Shown here one piece after another: positions 23,957 through 32,969 of a stretch of DNA of 44,943 nucleotides. Position numbers and translations under genes: made by a program. Source of the stretch: Thermithiobacillus tepidarius DSM 3134 (GTDB lineage: Bacteria > Pseudomonadota > Gammaproteobacteria > Acidithiobacillales > Thermithiobacillaceae); NCBI RefSeq assembly GCF_000423825.1, contig NZ_AUIS01000022.1, forward strand, positions 1 to 44,943, given 5' to 3'. The notes below the pieces were generated by a model. The model had not been told where the DNA came from. It saw only the letters and a list, made by a program, of their open reading frames with translations, and ran no database searches. Numbering within the stretch: position 1 is the first letter of the stretch; every line of letters begins with the position of its first letter.

Positions 23957-25555
23957 TCAAACAGCGCGTCTACTGGTTTGGCCCTTTAAGCGATCGCCAA
24001 CTTCAATCATGAGCCGGAGGGTGTCTTCCGGAGGCAGCTGCTCTCCGTGCAGGATGCTTTCCGTAAAGCGGGTAAAGCGGTTCAGGTCGCCCATGCGCTC
24101 GTACATTTCCATCAGCGGAAGATAGTACAGGCCTTCCTGCGGGCTGGTGTGGACTGCGCTTTCCAGGTGGTCGATGGCCTCTTCCACTTGGCCGAACTCC
24201 AGCAATTGGTCGAACTCCTGCAGGATGCGATCGTCGCTGTCGCTGCCCACCATGCTGATCTGCGTCCGCAGGCGCTCCTCGACCAGCGGCGGATTGCTGA
24301 AGGGGATGGCAGCCAGCGGCACATGCAGGCCCCAGGCATTGGCGAGCAGGGCCAGATCGCCTTCGCCGGCATCCACGTCCAGCAGGTGTTCGAGCAGGGG
24401 GTGGCGGCCCAGGCGGAAGCCGAGGTCGAGCAGGCGCTGGCGCAGGCTCTGCCCGGCGCCCCACAGGGTCAGGTACAGGGACAGCAGCGCCTCCGCATAG
24501 GCTTCGAGCCGCTGCTGCTGGTAGAGAACCTTCAAGAGCTCGACGTGGTAGGCCAGCTTGCGCGGCTCGAAGAGGGTGCCGCGCCGCAAGATGTCGATGG
24601 CGCTGCCCGGGTCATCGAGTTCCAGATGGATGTGGGCGATTTCGATGGGCGACAGATGGGCGCGCAGCGCCTGCGCCTCCAGCGGCGCCAGCGTGCCCCG
24701 CAGCCGCCCTTCACCCCGGATCAGGGCCAGATCGCCGGACGCGGCGCCGGCCGGGCCGGCGGCGCTGGGCCGCACGTCCGCGAAGTCCAGCCCGCTGAGA
24801 TCCAGCGGTTCCGGGTTGATCAGCGCCTGCTTGAGCGCGTGCTGTGCGCGGCTCAGCGAGGACTGGGCATGGAGCGCTTCGCTCTGTTCGGGATGCGCTG
24901 CGGCGGGCAGGGGTGCGGCCGGGGACTGGGTGTCGGCGAGCAGGCGATCCACCGCGTCCACGTCGAGGCCCAGATAGCTTTCCGCCAGCACGCGCAGTTG
25001 CAGGCTCGCCGGGTCGGCGCGCAGGCCGCGGAGAATGCCCTCGCGGCAGCTGGCTTCATCGGGGAAGAGGGTGCAGAGGCGTTCCTGGATCTCGGCGTAG
25101 CCGTCCAGGTCGGGAATATCCAGGTAGATGTCCTGCAGGCGCTGCAGCATCGCCAAGTCGACGGCGTGATGTTCCACGTGCCAGCGCAGGGTGGCGGCGG
25201 CCTGTTCCAGATGGCCATAGGCCAGATAGACTTCCACTTCTTCCAGCGGGTCCACTTCGTAGACTTCCGCCGAGGTGACGGGCAGGCTGCTGTCGGCGCT
25301 CTCGCCAGCGGCTGAGGGGTCGGCGGCTGCGGCTGGTGCGGCCGCCGCTGGTTGCTGCTGCTTGGCGTGGGGCCGCTCCCGCTTGGCGAGGGTGGCTTCC
25401 ACCCAGGCGGCCCGGCTGGCCTTGCGCAGCTGCTGGCGTTGGCGGAGCTTGATCAGCAAGGCCAGCAGCAGCAAGATCAGCAGACCGGCAATCACGGCCA
25501 GGCTGGCGGCCGGCAGGTCGGCAATGCCGCTGAGAAGGGGGGTGATCAGGTCCAT
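23957..25555 (-). CDS. FimV-like membrane-anchored TPR protein
   Basis: 532 residues. One transmembrane helix at about residues 17-36 (ASLAVIAGLLILLLLALLIK) is followed by a basic stretch and an Ala/Pro-rich linker. Then comes the signature EVDPLEEVEVYLAYGHLEQAAATL (about 100-123), very like the FimV/TPR C-terminal module of pilus-assembly hubs. The rest is helical TPR-like repeats (AEIQERLCTLFPDEASC, FEPRKLAYHVELLKVLYQQQRLEAYAEALLSLY). It lacks the LysM domain of classical FimV. A scaffold at the cell pole or pilus base is inferred. It is the first gene of the cluster and has its own promoter. Confidence 0.75.
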   Translation of the reverse strand: MDLITPLLSGIADLPAASLAVIAGLLILLLLALLIKLRQRQQLRKASRAAWVEATLAKRERPHAKQQQPAAAAPAAAADPSAAGESADSSLPVTSAEVYEVDPLEEVEVYLAYGHLEQAAATLRWHVEHHAVDLAMLQRLQDIYLDIPDLDGYAEIQERLCTLFPDEASCREGILRGLRADPASLQLRVLAESYLGLDVDAVDRLLADTQSPAAPLPAAAHPEQSEALHAQSSLSRAQHALKQALINPEPLDLSGLDFADVRPSAAGPAGAASGDLALIRGEGRLRGTLAPLEAQALRAHLSPIEIAHIHLELDDPGSAIDILRRGTLFEPRKLAYHVELLKVLYQQQRLEAYAEALLSLYLTLWGAGQSLRQRLLDLGFRLGRHPLLEHLLDVDAGEGDLALLANAWGLHVPLAAIPFSNPPLVEERLRTQISMVGSDSDDRILQEFDQLLEFGQVEEAIDHLESAVHTSPQEGLYYLPLMEMYERMGDLNRFTRFTESILHGEQLPPEDTLRLMIEVGDRLKGQTSRRAV

Positions 25556-25632
25556 TCCTCGCCTTGGGGTATGTGTTCGGGCTTGCGGTGATTGTGCTTG
25601 TATCCGCGCCCATATTATTGGAATTAGTAGTC

Positions 25633-25660
25633 AACATAGTCGCTGTGCCGGGCTTGTCAA
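25633..25660 (-). promoter_or_regulatory. Sigma-70 promoter of the FimV-like/GTPase cluster
   Basis: On the minus strand TTGACA (25660-25655), 16-bp spacer, TATGTT (25638-25633). A second A/T-rich block, TAATAT, lies just downstream. The -35 box overlaps the stop codon of the preceding gene. Confidence 0.55.
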
Positions 25661-26091
25661 GCCGCGAAGTAGGCCGCCAGTTCGGCCACGCGCCGGCCGG
25701 CGTTGCGCTCGCCGAGGCCGGCGGCGCTGATGCTGGCCTGGTAGCCCTGCAGGAAGGCGGGCAGTGCCCGCACCACCACCATCTGACGCTCGCGGCTGAC
25801 GCCGTACAGGGGCCAGTCGGCCCGCCATCCGGCGCCGGGCTGGGTGCTGCAGACCGCCGCGCCCCAGCCGCGCGCGTGGAGATTCCAGACGTGCTCCCGC
25901 ACCACCAGTTGATGGGCGGCCGGCGCCCCGGCCAAGCCGGCATGGGGACCGAAGTGCTCGACCTGCAGGTCGCCGGCCAGATCCGACAACAGCAGGTCGA
26001 GCCGCTTGAGGGCATCGCGCAGGGCCGGCTGGGAGGGCTGCGCGCCGCCGTGGGCGGCATCGCGCAGTAGCTGAACAAAGGGTTGCTGCAT
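25657..26091 (-). CDS. Unknown soluble protein upstream of the FimV-like gene
   Basis: 144 residues from ATG 26091, behind GGAGA. The frame is open 15 codons further but is Pro/Arg-rich and unlikely. Segments are ALRDALKRLDLLLSDLAGDLQVEHFGPHAGLAG, HQLVVREHVWNLHARGWGAAVCSTQPGAGW and PAFLQGYQASISAAGLGERNAGRRVAELAAYF. There is no signal peptide, membrane segment or known motif. It precedes the cluster promoter on the same strand, so it may be a leader gene of the same operon or independent. Divergent from kdsD. Confidence 0.65.
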   Translation of the reverse strand: MQQPFVQLLRDAAHGGAQPSQPALRDALKRLDLLLSDLAGDLQVEHFGPHAGLAGAPAAHQLVVREHVWNLHARGWGAAVCSTQPGAGWRADWPLYGVSRERQMVVVRALPAFLQGYQASISAAGLGERNAGRRVAELAAYFAA

Positions 26092-26291
26092 CTTGCGTCT
26101 CCGTGGAGGCTGAAAGCTTGGCGGCGCTGGCGCCACTGATCCGTCGAAGCTGTCTATTGAACAGCAATTGCGCCCGGCTTTGAAGCATGGACGGGAATAT
26201 TTTTCGGCAGCCGGGCGTTAGGGCTTTTGCCGGCTTTGGGCTATACTGCGGAGCTTCCATATCCCGGCCCGTGTAAAGCAGCAGAGCGTGC

Positions 26292-27281
26292 ATGAAGGTA
26301 CAACATTCTGACGAGAACGCGTCCAGCCTCTGCCAGGTGGCCCGCGATGTCATTCAGCTGGAGGCGGAGGCGGTGGCCGCGCTGGCGCCGCGCATCGGCC
26401 CGGACTTCGACCGGGCCTGCGCTCTGCTGCTGGGTTGCCCGGGCCGCATCGTGGTCACCGGCATGGGCAAGTCCGGCATCATCGGCAAGAAGATCGCCGC
26501 CACCCTGGCCAGCACCGGCAGCCCGGCGCTCTTCCTGCACCCGGCGGAGGGCAGCCATGGCGATCTCGGCATGCTCACGCGCCAGGACGTGCTGGTGGCG
26601 CTGTCCAACTCCGGCGAGACGGCCGAGCTGCTGGCCATCCTGCCGCTGGTCAAGCGCATGCAGGTGCCGACCGTGGCCCTGACCGGGCGCCCGGAATCGA
26701 CCCTGGCGCGCATGGCCGACGTGCATCTGGACGTGGCGGTTGCCCGCGAGGCCTGTCCCCACAATCTGGCGCCGACTGCCTCCACCACCGCCGCCCTGGC
26801 CATGGGCGATGCGCTGGCCATGGCCCTGCTGCATGCCCGCGGCTTCACCATGGAGGACTTCGCCCTGTCGCACCCGGGCGGCGCCCTGGGACGGCGCCTG
26901 CTGCTGCGGGTGAGCGATCTCATGCATGCGGGCGGGCGGGTGCCGCGGGTCACGCCCGAGACGCCCCTGCGCCAAGCCATCTACGAGATCAGCAGCAAGG
27001 GCTTGGGCATGACCGCGGTGGTGGACGGCGACGGCCGTCTGCTGGGCATTTTCACCGACGGCGACCTGCGGCGCGCCCTGGATCGCGGCGCCGGGCTGCT
27101 GGACACTCCCATGGGCCAGCTGATGCATCCCGAGCCGCACACCATCGGCCCTCAGGCCTTGGCTGCCGAAGCCTTGGCCCTGATGGAACGGCACCGCATC
27201 AACGGGCTGCTGATCGTCGAGGACGGCCGCCTGGTGGGCGCGCTGAACATGCATGATCTGCTGCGGGCGGGCGTGGTATGA
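26292..27281 (+). CDS. kdsD: Arabinose-5-phosphate isomerase KdsD
   Basis: 329 residues. A SIS domain (about 40-190) with GRIVVTGMGKSGIIGKKIAATLASTGSPALFLHPAEGSHGDLGML is followed by two CBS repeats (about 205-329). It turns ribulose-5-P into arabinose-5-P, the first step to Kdo. The next gene, kdsC, overlaps by ATGA. A good -10 (TATACT, 26242) lies 45 bp upstream, but the -35 is unclear. Confidence 0.95.
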   Translation: MKVQHSDENASSLCQVARDVIQLEAEAVAALAPRIGPDFDRACALLLGCPGRIVVTGMGKSGIIGKKIAATLASTGSPALFLHPAEGSHGDLGMLTRQDVLVALSNSGETAELLAILPLVKRMQVPTVALTGRPESTLARMADVHLDVAVAREACPHNLAPTASTTAALAMGDALAMALLHARGFTMEDFALSHPGGALGRRLLLRVSDLMHAGGRVPRVTPETPLRQAIYEISSKGLGMTAVVDGDGRLLGIFTDGDLRRALDRGAGLLDTPMGQLMHPEPHTIGPQALAAEALALMERHRINGLLIVEDGRLVGALNMHDLLRAGVV

Positions 27282-27817
27282 ATATGGAGTTTCAGGCACG
27301 GGCGCAACCTATCCGCCTGCTGGTGGTCGATGTAGACGGAGTGCTCACCGACGGCAGCATCTTCATGGACAACGAGGGGCAGGAGTACAAAGCCTTCAAC
27401 GTGCGCGACGGCCATGGCCTCAAGCTGCTGCAGCGCGCGGGCATCATGGTCGCCATCATCACCGGGCGCAGTTCCGGCGTGGTGGCCCATCGCGCCCGCG
27501 AGCTGGGCATCGCGCACGTCTTCCAGGGGATCCAGGACAAGCGCCTGGCCTACGCCGAGCTGAAGCTGGCCACGGGCCTGGCGGATCATCAGATCGCCTA
27601 CATGGGCGATGACGTGGTGGATCTGCCGGTGATGGTCCGGGTGGGCTTGGCGGCGGCGCCCGGCGATGCCCACCCGCTGGTGCAAGCGCAGGCGCATTAC
27701 GTCGCCCGGCAGCCGGGCGGCCGCGGCGCCGTGCGCGAGCTGTGTGAGCTGCTGCTGCAGAGCCAGGGGCATTGGGACGGCATCGTGGCGGCCTATCTGG
27801 ATCGGGAAATGGCATGA
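27278..27817 (+). CDS. kdsC: Kdo-8-phosphate phosphatase KdsC
   Basis: 179 residues, short C0-type HAD protein. LLVVDVDGVLTDG is the catalytic DxD motif, GRSSGVVAHRARELGI motif II region and AYMGDDVVDLPVM motif IV. It removes the phosphate from Kdo-8-P. It overlaps kdsD and lptC by 4 bp each. Confidence 0.95.
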   Translation: MNMEFQARAQPIRLLVVDVDGVLTDGSIFMDNEGQEYKAFNVRDGHGLKLLQRAGIMVAIITGRSSGVVAHRARELGIAHVFQGIQDKRLAYAELKLATGLADHQIAYMGDDVVDLPVMVRVGLAAAPGDAHPLVQAQAHYVARQPGGRGAVRELCELLLQSQGHWDGIVAAYLDREMA

Positions 27818-28380
27818 GGGTCCGGGCATTCGGCACGCCGGCCTTCGCGCCGGGCACCCTGCTCGCCGTCCTGCTGCTGATCGGGGCGCTGCTGCTGACA
27901 TGGCAGGAGCCGGAGGCGCCCGGTCCGCAGCTGGACTGGCAGGGCAGCACTCGGCGCGGCGACGTGGCGGCCGAGGATGTGCTGCTGCTGCAGTTCCGCC
28001 CCGACGGGCAGCTGGATTTCCGGGCGACGGCGACGCACGCCTATCATGATCCCGCCCAGCGGGCCACCTTTCTCTACGGGCTGCATCTCATGCGGCCGCA
28101 GGCCCAGGGGCCGCTGACCCTGCAGTCGCGCTCGGGCCGGGTGCTGGATGCCAGCCGGGTGGTCGACCTGTATCAGGATGTGCGCATCGACATGGCGCCG
28201 GATTATCGCGCCCTGACCCAGGCGCTGCGCTATGATCCCGCTGCCGGCCTGGTGAGTACCGGATTGCCGGTGCGCCTGCTGCGCGGCGACGACTGGATGA
28301 CGGGCGTGGGGCTGCGCTTGTCCATTCCCGAACGCACGGCGGAGTTGATGTCACAGGTGAGGGCATACTATGCGCCTTAG
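27814..28380 (+). CDS. lptC: LPS export protein LptC
   Basis: 188 residues from ATG 27814; the frame reaches 27772 but overlaps kdsC. An N-terminal membrane anchor (TLLAVLLLIGALLLTW) is followed by a single OstA-like beta-jellyroll: ATHAYHDPAQRATFLYGLHL, VLDASRVVDLYQDVRIDM and MTGVGLRLSIPERTAELMSQ. LptC anchors in the inner membrane with LptBFG and passes LPS to LptA. lptF/G are not in the window. Confidence 0.88.
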   Translation: MRVRAFGTPAFAPGTLLAVLLLIGALLLTWQEPEAPGPQLDWQGSTRRGDVAAEDVLLLQFRPDGQLDFRATATHAYHDPAQRATFLYGLHLMRPQAQGPLTLQSRSGRVLDASRVVDLYQDVRIDMAPDYRALTQALRYDPAAGLVSTGLPVRLLRGDDWMTGVGLRLSIPERTAELMSQVRAYYAP

Positions 28381-28885
28381 GGCAGTAGGGTTAATTTTGG
28401 CCTGCCTGGCGGGCGGCACGGGGGCGGCCCTGGCCGCGCCCCAAAGCCGGGTCGGCAATGCGCCGATCCAGGTCAGTGCCGACCGGCTGCTGGTGGAGGA
28501 CAAGCAGAACCGGGCCACCTACAGCGGCAATGTGGAGGTCAAGCAGGGCGACCTGACCATCACCGCCCAGAAGGTGGTGATCCAGGCCGATGCGCGCACG
28601 GTGGAGCGGGTGGTGGCGACCGGCAATCCCGTGCGCCTGAACCAGCTCAACCGGCGCGGCGAGGGCCGTCAGCTGGTCTACGAGCCGCAGCGCCAGGTGA
28701 TCACCCTGAGCGGCAATGCCCACGTCTGGCAGGATCAGAATGAAGTGACGGGAGAGCGCATCGTCTACTATGTGCAGCAGCAGCGCACCGAGGTCAGCAG
28801 CGAAGGCCAGGGGCGGGTCAAATCCATCTTCTATCCCAAGCAGGGGGAGGCCGCCGCGCCCGGCGGCACGGCGCCAAGCCCATGA
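28370..28885 (+). CDS. lptA: LPS export protein LptA
   Basis: 171 residues with a signal peptide ([22 protein letters not shown]) and the OstA repeat pattern [40 protein letters not shown]. It is the periplasmic bridge of the Lpt machine. It overlaps lptC by 11 bp and lptB by 4 bp, as a tightly coupled unit. Confidence 0.94.
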   Translation: MRLRAVGLILACLAGGTGAALAAPQSRVGNAPIQVSADRLLVEDKQNRATYSGNVEVKQGDLTITAQKVVIQADARTVERVVATGNPVRLNQLNRRGEGRQLVYEPQRQVITLSGNAHVWQDQNEVTGERIVYYVQQQRTEVSSEGQGRVKSIFYPKQGEAAAPGGTAPSP

Positions 28886-29604
28886 CGACCCTGCTGGCTG
28901 AGCACCTGTCCAAGGGCTACCGCCGCCGGATGGTGGTCAATGACGTGTCGCTGCGGGTGGAGCAGGGCGAGATCGTCGGCCTGCTCGGGCCGAACGGCGC
29001 GGGCAAGACCACCACTTTCTACATGATCGTCGGCCTGATCCGGCCCGATGCGGGCCACATCACCATCGACGGGCAGGACATCAGCACCCTGCCCATGCAC
29101 CTGCGCGCGCGCCTGGGGCTCGGCTATCTGCCGCAGGAAGCCTCCGTGTTCCGCAAGATGAGCGTGGCGGACAACATTCTGGCCGTGCTGGAGACCCTGC
29201 CTTTGTCGGAGAAGGAAAGGCAGACCCGCCTTGAGACTTTGCTGGCCGAACTCCATATACAACATATCCGGGACACGCTGGGGCACAGCCTCTCCGGCGG
29301 CGAGCGGCGGCGGGTGGAGATCGCCCGGGCGCTGGCCACCGAACCCAAGTTCATTCTGCTGGACGAGCCCTTCGCCGGCGTCGATCCCATTTCCGTGCTG
29401 GAGATCCAGCGCTTGATCGAGGGACTGAAAAGTCACAACATTGGCGTATTGATTACGGACCACAATGTCCGCGAAACGCTGGGCATCTGCGAGCGGGCTT
29501 ACATTCTCAATGATGGCGCCGTATTGACCACGGGAACGCCCGAAGAGATCATCTATAATGATACGGTAAGGAAAGTGTATCTCGGTGAGAGTTTCCGCAT
29601 TTGA
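28882..29604 (+). CDS. lptB: LPS export ABC transporter ATPase LptB
   Basis: 240 residues. Walker [10 protein letters not shown] (about 36-44), Q-loop [13 protein letters not shown], signature [16 protein letters not shown], Walker [14 protein letters not shown] and the switch His in [11 protein letters not shown]. It powers LPS extraction. Last gene of the kdsD-lptB set; an inverted repeat and about 50 bp separate it from rpoN. Confidence 0.96.
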   Translation: MTTLLAEHLSKGYRRRMVVNDVSLRVEQGEIVGLLGPNGAGKTTTFYMIVGLIRPDAGHITIDGQDISTLPMHLRARLGLGYLPQEASVFRKMSVADNILAVLETLPLSEKERQTRLETLLAELHIQHIRDTLGHSLSGGERRRVEIARALATEPKFILLDEPFAGVDPISVLEIQRLIEGLKSHNIGVLITDHNVRETLGICERAYILNDGAVLTTGTPEEIIYNDTVRKVYLGESFRI

Positions 29605-29617
29605 CCTGCCGTTCGCG

Positions 29618-29650
29618 AAGCCAAGTCTGCAGGATTAGGGAAGTTGGCTT
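29618..29650 (+). promoter_or_regulatory. Inverted repeat AAGCCAA / TTGGCTT just before rpoN
   Basis: Arms of 7 bp separated by 19 bases, ending 5 bp before the rpoN ATG. An RNA hairpin here would contain the AGGGAAG element and hide it from ribosomes, so a role in rpoN translation is possible. It could equally be chance. Confidence 0.25.
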
Positions 29651-29655
29651 GACCC

Positions 29656-31095
29656 ATGAAACAGTCCTTAGAGCTTAAACTCGGCCAGCATCTGGCCATG
29701 ACTCCGCAATTGCAGCAAGCCATCCGGCTGCTGCAACTCTCCACCCTGGAGCTGCAGCAGGAGGTGCGGAGCGTCCTGGATCGCAATCCCCTGCTGGAAG
29801 AGGAAGAAGGCGGGGCTGCGCCCGGCCTGGAGCCGGCTCCCACGCCTCCCGAGGAGACGCATGGGCCGGAAACCATGCTGAACCTGTCGGCGGATGCGCC
29901 GGTGCCCGAGGAGCTGCCGGTGGACAGCGCCTGGGAAGATGTCTTCGACATCGGCGTGGGCGGCGGGTCCGCCGCGGCGCCGGACGAGGACCTGCCGGAG
30001 CTGGAGGCGCGCAACAGCGCGCCGCAGACCCTGCATGATCATCTGCTCTGGCAGATGCGCCTGACCCCATTCACCGACGAGGACCGCGCCATCGCTCTGG
30101 CGCTGATCGATGCCATCGACGAGGATGGCTACCTGCGCGCCTCCCTGGAGGAGATTGCGGAAATGCTGGAGATCGAGCCCGAGGCGGTGGCGCCGGTGCT
30201 CAAGCAGATCCAGCACTTCGACCCGCCCGGGGTCGGCGCGCGGGACCTGGGCGAGTGCCTGCTGCTGCAGCTCGCGGCCCTGGAGGCGGAGCAGCCCGGC
30301 TGGGCGGCGGCGCGCGCCATCTGCGCCGAGCACCTGCACCTGCTGGGCCGCCATGATTACACCCAGCTGCGCGCCGTGCTCGGCATCGACGAGGACACCT
30401 TGCGGGCGGCGGTGCGCCTGATCTGCCAGCTCAATCCCCGCCCGGGCGAGGGACTGAACGAGCGGCCGTCGGAGTACGTGGTGCCCGACGTGGTGGTCCG
30501 CCGCCAGGGGCGCGGCTGGCGGGTGGAGCTGAACCCCGAGATCCTGCCGCGCCTGCGCATCAACCAGCATTACGCCCGCATGGGCGAAAGCGGCCGCGAC
30601 GCCGCGCATAAATACATCCAGGAGCATCTGGCCGAGGCGCGCTGGTTCATCAAGAGCCTGCAGAACCGCCAGGAGACGGTGCTCAAGGTGGCCACCGCCA
30701 TCGTCGAGCGCCAGCGCGCTTTCTTTGAGCGCGGGCCGGAGGCGATGCGGCCCATGGTGCTGCGGGACATCGCCGAGGCGGTCGGCATGCACGAATCCAC
30801 CATCTCGCGCGTGACCAACCAGAAATACATGCTCACCCCGCGCGGCCTGCTCGAATTCAAATATTTCTTTTCCAGTCATGTGAGCACGGACACGGGCGGC
30901 GTCGCCTCGGCGACCGCCATTCGCGCCCTGATCGGCAAATTCATCGCCGAAGAGCCTCCGCTGAAACCGCTGAGCGACAGCCAGTTGGTCGACATGCTGG
31001 CCGCCCAGGGTATCCAGATTGCGCGACGTACCGTCGCCAAGTACCGGGAAAGTCTGAATATTTCCCCTTCCAGCCAGCGCAAGCGGCTTACCTGA
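29656..31095 (+). CDS. rpoN: RNA polymerase sigma-54 factor RpoN
   Basis: 479 residues. The Gln/Leu-rich activator-binding start (LELKLGQHLAMTPQLQQAIRLLQL) is followed by an acidic linker, the core-binding domain, the HTH segment MVLRDIAEAVGMHESTISRVTNQKYM and the RpoN box ARRTVAKYRE (456-465). It recognises -24/-12 promoters and needs AAA+ activators. At least one matching promoter is in this window (1675-1690). Followed by hpf, ptsN and the PTS genes. Confidence 0.97.
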   Translation: MKQSLELKLGQHLAMTPQLQQAIRLLQLSTLELQQEVRSVLDRNPLLEEEEGGAAPGLEPAPTPPEETHGPETMLNLSADAPVPEELPVDSAWEDVFDIGVGGGSAAAPDEDLPELEARNSAPQTLHDHLLWQMRLTPFTDEDRAIALALIDAIDEDGYLRASLEEIAEMLEIEPEAVAPVLKQIQHFDPPGVGARDLGECLLLQLAALEAEQPGWAAARAICAEHLHLLGRHDYTQLRAVLGIDEDTLRAAVRLICQLNPRPGEGLNERPSEYVVPDVVVRRQGRGWRVELNPEILPRLRINQHYARMGESGRDAAHKYIQEHLAEARWFIKSLQNRQETVLKVATAIVERQRAFFERGPEAMRPMVLRDIAEAVGMHESTISRVTNQKYMLTPRGLLEFKYFFSSHVSTDTGGVASATAIRALIGKFIAEEPPLKPLSDSQLVDMLAAQGIQIARRTVAKYRESLNISPSSQRKRLT

Positions 31096-31119
31096 AAACC
31101 CCTTTAACGAGGAATCGCC

Positions 31120-31446
31120 ATGCACCTGAAAATTGCTGGTCAGCACGTGGACTTGACCGACGCCCTGAAGAACTACGTCACGGAGAAGCTGGGCCGGGTG
31201 GATCAGTATTTCGACAACGTGATCGACGCCCAGGTGGTGCTGCGGCACGAGAAGTTCCGCAATTCCGTCGAGGTCACCCTGTTTGCCGCCGGCACCACCA
31301 TCCATGCCGAGATGGAGGACAAGGACATGTATGCGGCCATCGACGGCGTTGCCGACAAGCTGGAACGTCAGGTGATCAAGTACAAAGAAAAGGTGACCGA
31401 CCACCACAACGCGGAAAACCAGAAGCGCAGCGCCGAGGAAGCGTAA
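31120..31446 (+). CDS. hpf: Ribosome hibernation promoting factor (short HPF)
   Basis: 108 residues, starting MHLKIAGQHVDLTDALKNYVTEKLGRVDQYFDNVIDAQVVL, the HPF/RaiA core, with the C-terminal IDGVADKLERQVIKYKEKV. The short form, without the dimerising tail, blocks the mRNA channel of 30S subunits in slow growth. Usual neighbour of rpoN. Confidence 0.95.
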   Translation: MHLKIAGQHVDLTDALKNYVTEKLGRVDQYFDNVIDAQVVLRHEKFRNSVEVTLFAAGTTIHAEMEDKDMYAAIDGVADKLERQVIKYKEKVTDHHNAENQKRSAEEA

Positions 31447-31458
31447 AGTCAGGCTCTT

Positions 31459-31914
31459 ATGCGTATGCAATCTTTGCTGGACCCCAGCCGCGTGGCGGGA
31501 GACTTGGTCGCCAGCAGCAAAAAGCGCACCCTGGAGCAGATGGCCCAGTTGCTGGAGAGGGGCCGCGGCGAAGACTCGGCCGACGAGATCTTCGCCAGCC
31601 TGCTGGGTCGGGAGCGCTTGGGCAGCACGGCGATCGGCCACGGGGTGGCCATTCCCCACGGGCGCCTGAGCGGGCTGCCGCACGCCATCGGCGCCTTTGG
31701 CCGCTATCCGGCGGGGCTGGATTTCGACGCGGCCGACGAGGAGCCGGTCAAACTGGTTTTTGCCCTGCTGGTGCCATCGGAAAGCACGGAGGAGCACCTG
31801 CACCTGCTGGCCGGCCTGGCCGAACTCTTCAGCCGGCCACAGGTGCGGGAGAATCTGCTGAAGGCTTTGTCCGACGAGGAGATCTACCGGATTCTGATGG
31901 AGCAGGCGCCTTAG
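31459..31914 (+). CDS. ptsN: PTS EIIA-Ntr protein PtsN
   Basis: 151 residues. The phosphorylation site His67 lies in STAIGHGVAIPHGRL, and the C terminus ends with VRENLLKALSDEEIYRIL. It receives phosphate from HPr-type carriers and regulates potassium transport and nitrogen responses in related bacteria. One base separates it from hprK. Confidence 0.94.
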   Translation: MRMQSLLDPSRVAGDLVASSKKRTLEQMAQLLERGRGEDSADEIFASLLGRERLGSTAIGHGVAIPHGRLSGLPHAIGAFGRYPAGLDFDAADEEPVKLVFALLVPSESTEEHLHLLAGLAELFSRPQVRENLLKALSDEEIYRILMEQAP

Positions 31915-31915
31915 C

Positions 31916-32899
31916 ATGCCGCACGGGATTCCCAGCCGCGTCAGCGTGGCGACCCTGTTCCAGCGGCTGCAGGCGGATCTGCAGCTGTCCTGGGTCGCGG
32001 GCCGCAGCGGGGGCGAGCGTTGCCTGGAAAGCCAGGGCTGGGGAGATGACGCGGGCCGGGTGGGCAGTCACGCGGTGTTCGACATCGCCCAGGTGGGGCA
32101 CCTCAATTTCATCCATCCCAACCTGGTGCAGGTGCTCGGCGCGGCCGAACTCCATTACCTGGCGCAGTTGACGACGGGCCGGGAGGCCAATCTGGAGCAG
32201 CTCTTCGTGCCGTCGCTGACCGCCCTGGTCATTGCCGAGGATCAACCCGTGCCGGGTTTTCTGCTGCAGGCGGCGGAGGCGGCCGATCTGCCGGTGTTTG
32301 CCTCGCCCCTGTCGGCCAACTACCTGGTGGCGCGCATCCAGCACTTCCTGTCGCGCGTGCTGGCCGAGCGGGAAACGCGCCACGGCGTGTTCATGGACGT
32401 CTTGGGCATGGGCATCTTCCTGGTGGGCGAATCGGGCATCGGCAAGAGCGAGCTCGCCCTGGAACTCCTGAGCCACGGCCACCGCCTGATCGCCGACGAT
32501 GCGGCGGAGTTCGCCCGCACCGCGCCCGACGTGATCGTCGGCGCCTGCCCGCCCGGCATCCAGGACCATCTGGAGGTGCGCGGCGTGGGTATCATCAACA
32601 TCCGCGACATGTTCGGCGCCGGCGCCATCATGCGTTCCAAGCGCCTGCGCCTGGTGGTGGAGCTGAAGCGCATGGCGGTGGCGGACATGGCGCGCATCGA
32701 CCGCTTGCGCGGCGAGCAGGGCGTTATGTCCGTCCTGGGGGTGCCGATTCCGCAGATCACCCTGCCGGTGACGCCGGGCCGCAACCTGGCGGTGCTGGTG
32801 GAAGTGGCCGCGCGCAGCCAGTTTCTCAAGGAAACCGGCGTGGATACCCTGGCCCGCTTCGAGGAGCAGCTCAGGCGGTCGATGGAGGAGGCGGAGTGA
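31916..32899 (+). CDS. hprK: HPr kinase/phosphorylase HprK
   Basis: 327 residues. The C-terminal catalytic domain has GIFLVGESGIGKSELALELL (P-loop 171-179), the catalytic His in RHGVFMDV (156), DDAAEF and the family signature EVRGVGIINIRDMFGAGAI. It phosphorylates and dephosphorylates HPr at a Ser (Ser45 of the HPr encoded at 34339). HprK is absent from enteric bacteria but occurs in betaproteobacteria, Acidithiobacillia and some gammas, which informs the host guess. Confidence 0.95.
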   Translation: MPHGIPSRVSVATLFQRLQADLQLSWVAGRSGGERCLESQGWGDDAGRVGSHAVFDIAQVGHLNFIHPNLVQVLGAAELHYLAQLTTGREANLEQLFVPSLTALVIAEDQPVPGFLLQAAEAADLPVFASPLSANYLVARIQHFLSRVLAERETRHGVFMDVLGMGIFLVGESGIGKSELALELLSHGHRLIADDAAEFARTAPDVIVGACPPGIQDHLEVRGVGIINIRDMFGAGAIMRSKRLRLVVELKRMAVADMARIDRLRGEQGVMSVLGVPIPQITLPVTPGRNLAVLVEVAARSQFLKETGVDTLARFEEQLRRSMEEAE

Positions 32900-32969
32900 T
32901 GCGTGATGCGTCGGGGGCGGGGCAGGCGTTGCGCATTTCATCAATCGCGAAGCACGGCTGAGGAAGCCC

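Noticed and set aside
29668-31917. 749-codon minus-strand frame opposite rpoN/hpf/ptsN
   Set aside because: It spans three well-identified genes in antisense; a shadow of GC-rich codons.
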